From positions 27,197-91,196 of the forward strand of contig JAQBNO010000057.1 in the NCBI GenBank assembly GCA_028288485.1: a stretch of DNA of 64,000 nt, in the 5' to 3' direction. Under the pieces are notes generated by a model, which worked only from the letters and a program-made list of their open reading frames with translations, was not told where the DNA came from and did no database searches. Shown here in pieces: positions 61,520 to 64,000 of this stretch (position 1 is its first letter; every line of letters starts with the position of its first letter). Both the position numbers and the translations under genes were made by a program. This DNA is from Segetibacter sp. (GTDB lineage: Bacteria; Bacteroidota; Bacteroidia; Chitinophagales; Chitinophagaceae).

Positions 61520-61610
61520 CAGTTTATTCCACAACCGTCTTCTCATTATTTTTTGTAATATTCTTCTACTTTCTCCCACTAGCCCAACTTTTTTCAGTTA
61601 GAATAGCGAC

Positions 61611-62324
61611 TCAAATTAAAAACTGCAAATAATATTCCTCTAAAAATGCTTTGCCTAATAAATGATAAGGAACCCATTGCTGCTTGTCGGGGAGCAAAAC
61701 TTCTACTGAAGCGGGGTCAGGAAAGGTTTTGTAATCGAAGCGGGTACTTCCAGGACTGATGTAGCCCGTATAATAAAACAGTTTGTTTTGCGAAAAGGCG
61801 TATTGAAGTTTCTGTAATATCAGGAATTTACCGAGACTATAATTGCGATATCGCGGATGGTAGATATTCATGATGCCGGCAATAGACTGCTCGCCTTTGT
61901 CAAAATAGCCAGTTGCAATCAACATGTCGTGGTCACGCACCTGTACCATCATCGAGTCGAATGGTTGGGGCAGAAATTCGTGGTGTAAATAATCTGCACA
62001 GGTAGATGATACCGAAAAGGGAACGTGATTTTTATACAATGCATACAGCGTTTCAATTTCAACAGTAACAGAAGCTTGTTCAAAACTTACGGAAAAGCCT
62101 GCACATTTTTTAAGAATGGCATTTGCTGTCGTCTGAAGCTTGCACTGCTTTACCAGGGTGCGCAACCAAAATACAGGAATAACCGGCCCGTCTTCGCCCA
62201 AAGCGGTGTCGTTGCAGGTAAACATAAGGTGTTGCATGCGGTAATATCCTGCTGCAAGAAGCTGGTCGAGTGTGTCGCCCTTAAAGCCGTTTTCGTCTGC
62301 CGCGATGTAGTAAGTACTGTCCAT
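61611..62324 (-). CDS. Arginyl-tRNA--protein transferase-like (GNAT-fold) protein
   Basis: The 237 residues follow the layout of ATE/leucyl-arginyl transferase relatives in Bacteroidota: GYYRMQHLMFTCND near the start, the linker LYALYKNHVPFSV, then the GNAT core with MMVQVRDHDMLIATGYFDKGEQSIAGIMNIYHPRYRNYSLGKFLIL and YYTGYISPGSTRFDYKTFP. True ATE enzymes attach Arg or Leu to protein N-termini for degradation. The N-terminal Cys cluster of eukaryotic ATE1 is absent. ATG 62324 is preferred; the frame extends 18 codons upstream to 62378. Activity on proteins is inferred from the fold. Confidence 0.7.
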   Translation of the reverse strand: MDSTYYIAADENGFKGDTLDQLLAAGYYRMQHLMFTCNDTALGEDGPVIPVFWLRTLVKQCKLQTTANAILKKCAGFSVSFEQASVTVEIETLYALYKNHVPFSVSSTCADYLHHEFLPQPFDSMMVQVRDHDMLIATGYFDKGEQSIAGIMNIYHPRYRNYSLGKFLILQKLQYAFSQNKLFYYTGYISPGSTRFDYKTFPDPASVEVLLPDKQQWVPYHLLGKAFLEEYYLQFLI

Positions 62325-62869
62325 AGATTTTTGGTCCTGCAATTTATTGAAGGAAGCTTGTCGAGAGCCATGAAACAAAAAGAACTTTGTTTTGATTAGC
62401 TGTCCTTACACTTTTGCAGCCGGGATATTACCTTCTAAACCATTGCTGCACCCGTTTAAAGGTTGTCTTACAATTGCGGTCCACTTGCCACTACCCATGG
62501 ATTTTTGCTTCCAAAGTTTTTTCTTTGGCTCCGCCGGCTGGACATTCTTTCGCAGGCTTACTTTTTTCATGAAGGAAAAGAAAGTAACCAAATGCGGGTA
62601 TTGTGAACACTGCCTGACTTATCATCAACCAGGTTTTAAGTGTTGCCGGCACTTAACGAGGCACCATGCTACCACAGAATGGAGCAAACAAAGCTGCCAG
62701 CAGATTTATTCAACCAGGATTTTGAGCAGTTCGCTGAAGCACCAGGAAGTAACAGTAGAGTCTTTAGTAGTCTGGTTATGTAACAACAATACTTGTATTT
62801 TGGCTTTTTTCTTAAACGCAAATGCATAATACAATACCATTCAGTTGCCAAAACAAGTTAAAATTGAAA
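62325..62869. other. Intergenic region with repeat-like blocks
   Basis: It contains GAAGGAAAAGAAAGTAACCA (62571-62590), matching in reverse the end of the hairpin repeats at 26 and 36 kb, and AGCAGATTTATTCAACCAGG (62698-62717), similar to 48670-48691. The open frame 62392-62829 is read through these. No gene is supported. Confidence 0.55.
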
Positions 62870-63619
62870 TTATTTAAACGCCACGGGAGTTTCTGTTCCC
62901 GAAGGTTCGTTTAATTGTTCTGCCAACAACCTGTTTTGAATACGTCTCTTTGTTTCCGACGTTAACCCGGCATTGTTTTTAAAATCTAATCCGCCCCAGG
63001 CAAGGTCAGTGTATACAGAGTTGTCAACATCGATCAGGCCAATGGCGTCACTGTATTCATCTAAGGCCAAAGCAATCTCATCAATAAAACTTCTCTCTAT
63101 TTCATCATGCTGAATTTTATTATAATCCGGATCCTTAGATATTACCCATGCATTTAAAATTGCCGGGTAATCCTTTCTTGCATTTGCTGCATCGTTCATG
63201 AAATATAATGTCAGGTATGCATGTATCATTTCATGTATTATCGTGCGGGCAACCGAAAGGTCGGTGGCCTCATTAAATTTATCACCGTCCAGTAGGGTCA
63301 AGGCTCCTTCGGAGGTGAACTGCGTTGTTCCGTTTACGTTTTCCGATAAGTCGTCTTCGCCAATAATCCATATCCATGGCGAAGTATTACTTTGGAACTT
63401 GCCAAGTATTTCTCCAATTTTTCCTCCCTTTATTGTTATAACGTCGGCTAATATTTGTTGTAAGTATTTGTTCTCTAACTCGACTCTGATACCGGCTGTA
63501 ACTGGAAATTGAACAGCAGCCACTTCATCAACCGATGCCTTTTCTTTCGTGATTGAGGCAAATGAAACTGCTGAAATCAAAGGGATAAAAATGATTAGTA
63601 TAAAAGTCTTTCTGAGCAT
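62870..63619 (-). CDS. Exported putative zinc metallopeptidase-like protein (HExxH)
   Basis: The 249 residues begin with a Sec signal (MLRKTFILIIFIPLISAVSF, cut after FAS). A zinc-peptidase signature is present: H129-E-M-I-H133 in RTIIHEMIHAYLTLYF. Acidic residues in SFIDEIALALDEYSDAI may offer the third ligand. The N-terminal part is beta-rich (VITIKGGKIGEILGKF). I cannot place it in a named peptidase family; SprT-like and similar domains carry the same motif. It is expected in the periplasm. A non-enzymatic role cannot be excluded. Confidence 0.75.
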   Translation of the reverse strand: MLRKTFILIIFIPLISAVSFASITKEKASVDEVAAVQFPVTAGIRVELENKYLQQILADVITIKGGKIGEILGKFQSNTSPWIWIIGEDDLSENVNGTTQFTSEGALTLLDGDKFNEATDLSVARTIIHEMIHAYLTLYFMNDAANARKDYPAILNAWVISKDPDYNKIQHDEIERSFIDEIALALDEYSDAIGLIDVDNSVYTDLAWGGLDFKNNAGLTSETKRRIQNRLLAEQLNEPSGTETPVAFK

Positions 63620-64000
63620 ATAAAAGTTGTTTGAATGCTTATTACAGATACGAACTTATCTTAAATGCAAGGAGGCATAGAGTTGAATGATGTGAACAAG
63701 CAAAAGGTTGCTGCAAACAATGGAATTTGGAAGAGAAGAAGTGGCACCAAATGAGATAAGCGGTTGCTGGAAGGGGCTTGCGAACACAACTTCAGGGAAT
63801 CGGGCAACTAATTTTCAGGGCCGGTGTGCACGTACTGTGTATTAGTTTTTTTGATACCAGCATTGGTACCGACGGGCATCGTCGTTGCTTCCGATACATC
63901 GGAACAGTTCAACTTTTAATTGATTAATAGAACTTAGCGTAGCAGTTTACCCTGAACCAAGCCGAAGGGTGGCAGTCACTTTCTCATCTGAAATACTGTT
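63620..64000. other. Intergenic right end of the window
   Basis: It holds one dispersed hairpin repeat, and no gene. Confidence 0.6.
63846..63975 (+). repeat. Dispersed repeat with hairpin, GTTGCTTCCG variant
   Basis: Poly-T and GATACCAGC, CATCGTCGTTGCTTCCGATA, then AGTTCAACTTTTAATT (63906-63921), GAACTTAGCGTAGCAG (63930-63945), then ACCCTGAACCAAGCCGAAGG. The order is that of 55917-56060. The left arm of the long stem is changed here and a small hairpin CCGATACATCGG has replaced it. Confidence 0.8.

Noticed and set aside
62392..62829. 145-codon frame near the right end
   Set aside because: It passes through repeat-like blocks shared with 26, 36 and 48 kb and is rich in Cys, His and Phe without a motif.

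Overview
The window looks like a chromosomal segment of a Bacteroidota bacterium, most likely of the Chitinophagaceae. The signs are moderate AT richness, promoters of the Bacteroidota type (TTTG, about 19-20 nt, then TAnnTTTG) without Shine-Dalgarno-led starts, a Kdo/Kdo8N-type lipopolysaccharide gene pair, imuA-imuB-dnaE2 instead of umuDC, and protein families typical of that group. Forty-eight protein genes or likely genes and one gene fragment are listed, one of the genes being only a possible small overlapping ORF. No rRNA, tRNA or CRISPR array was seen.

Layout. 0.4-8.3 kb: housekeeping and envelope genes (dnaN, a fatty acid hydroxylase-type membrane enzyme, kdsB, a rhomboid-like protein that lacks the catalytic His, a kdnB-like dehydrogenase, two exported proteins). 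8.4-19.2 kb: an inorganic-carbon island made of two tandem copies of a three-gene cassette (a small exported His-containing protein, a SulP anion transporter, a beta-carbonic anhydrase), followed by the DabA-DabB energy-coupled CO2 uptake complex. 19.4-24.7 kb: an enoyl-CoA hydratase, a Lig-Pol DNA ligase D, and an ArsR-type regulator with an SRPBCC partner behind a well-defined promoter and operator. 24.7-33.0 kb: a minus-strand sugar oxidation cluster (MFS carrier, SDR, TIM-barrel isomerase, a large c-type cytochrome dehydrogenase, Gfo/Idh oxidoreductase). 33.8-39.8 kb: the ImuA-ImuB-DnaE2 mutasome. 39.9-48.4 kb: a defence island with a PD-(D/E)XK plus PIN gene pair, a fragment of a second dnaE2, and a JetABCD (Wadjet) anti-plasmid system. 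49.2-55.6 kb: an SRAP DNA-protein crosslink protein, a NUDIX-fold regulator with a large palindrome upstream, and a secreted multidomain ThuA/sugar dehydrogenase/cytochrome protein. 56-64 kb: a conserved protein of unknown function, UPF0158, a PAS histidine kinase, a membrane protein, an arginyl-transferase-like protein and an exported HExxH protein.

The intergenic space is unusual. It is filled with related short repeats, about 20 copies with a core like GTTGyGwCrCnCnCTTGTAC, often joined to a poly-T/GGCCGGC end, a hairpin and a GAGCGAAGTCGAA block. They separate genes that look like single operons: imuB from dnaE2, jetA from jetB, the Gfo/Idh gene from the cytochrome gene, and the SDR gene from the carrier gene. 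The best candidates for something not yet described are the duplicated small exported protein of the carbon island, the PD-(D/E)XK/PIN pair beside Wadjet, the 37-nt palindrome upstream of the NUDIX-type regulator, and the repeat family itself.
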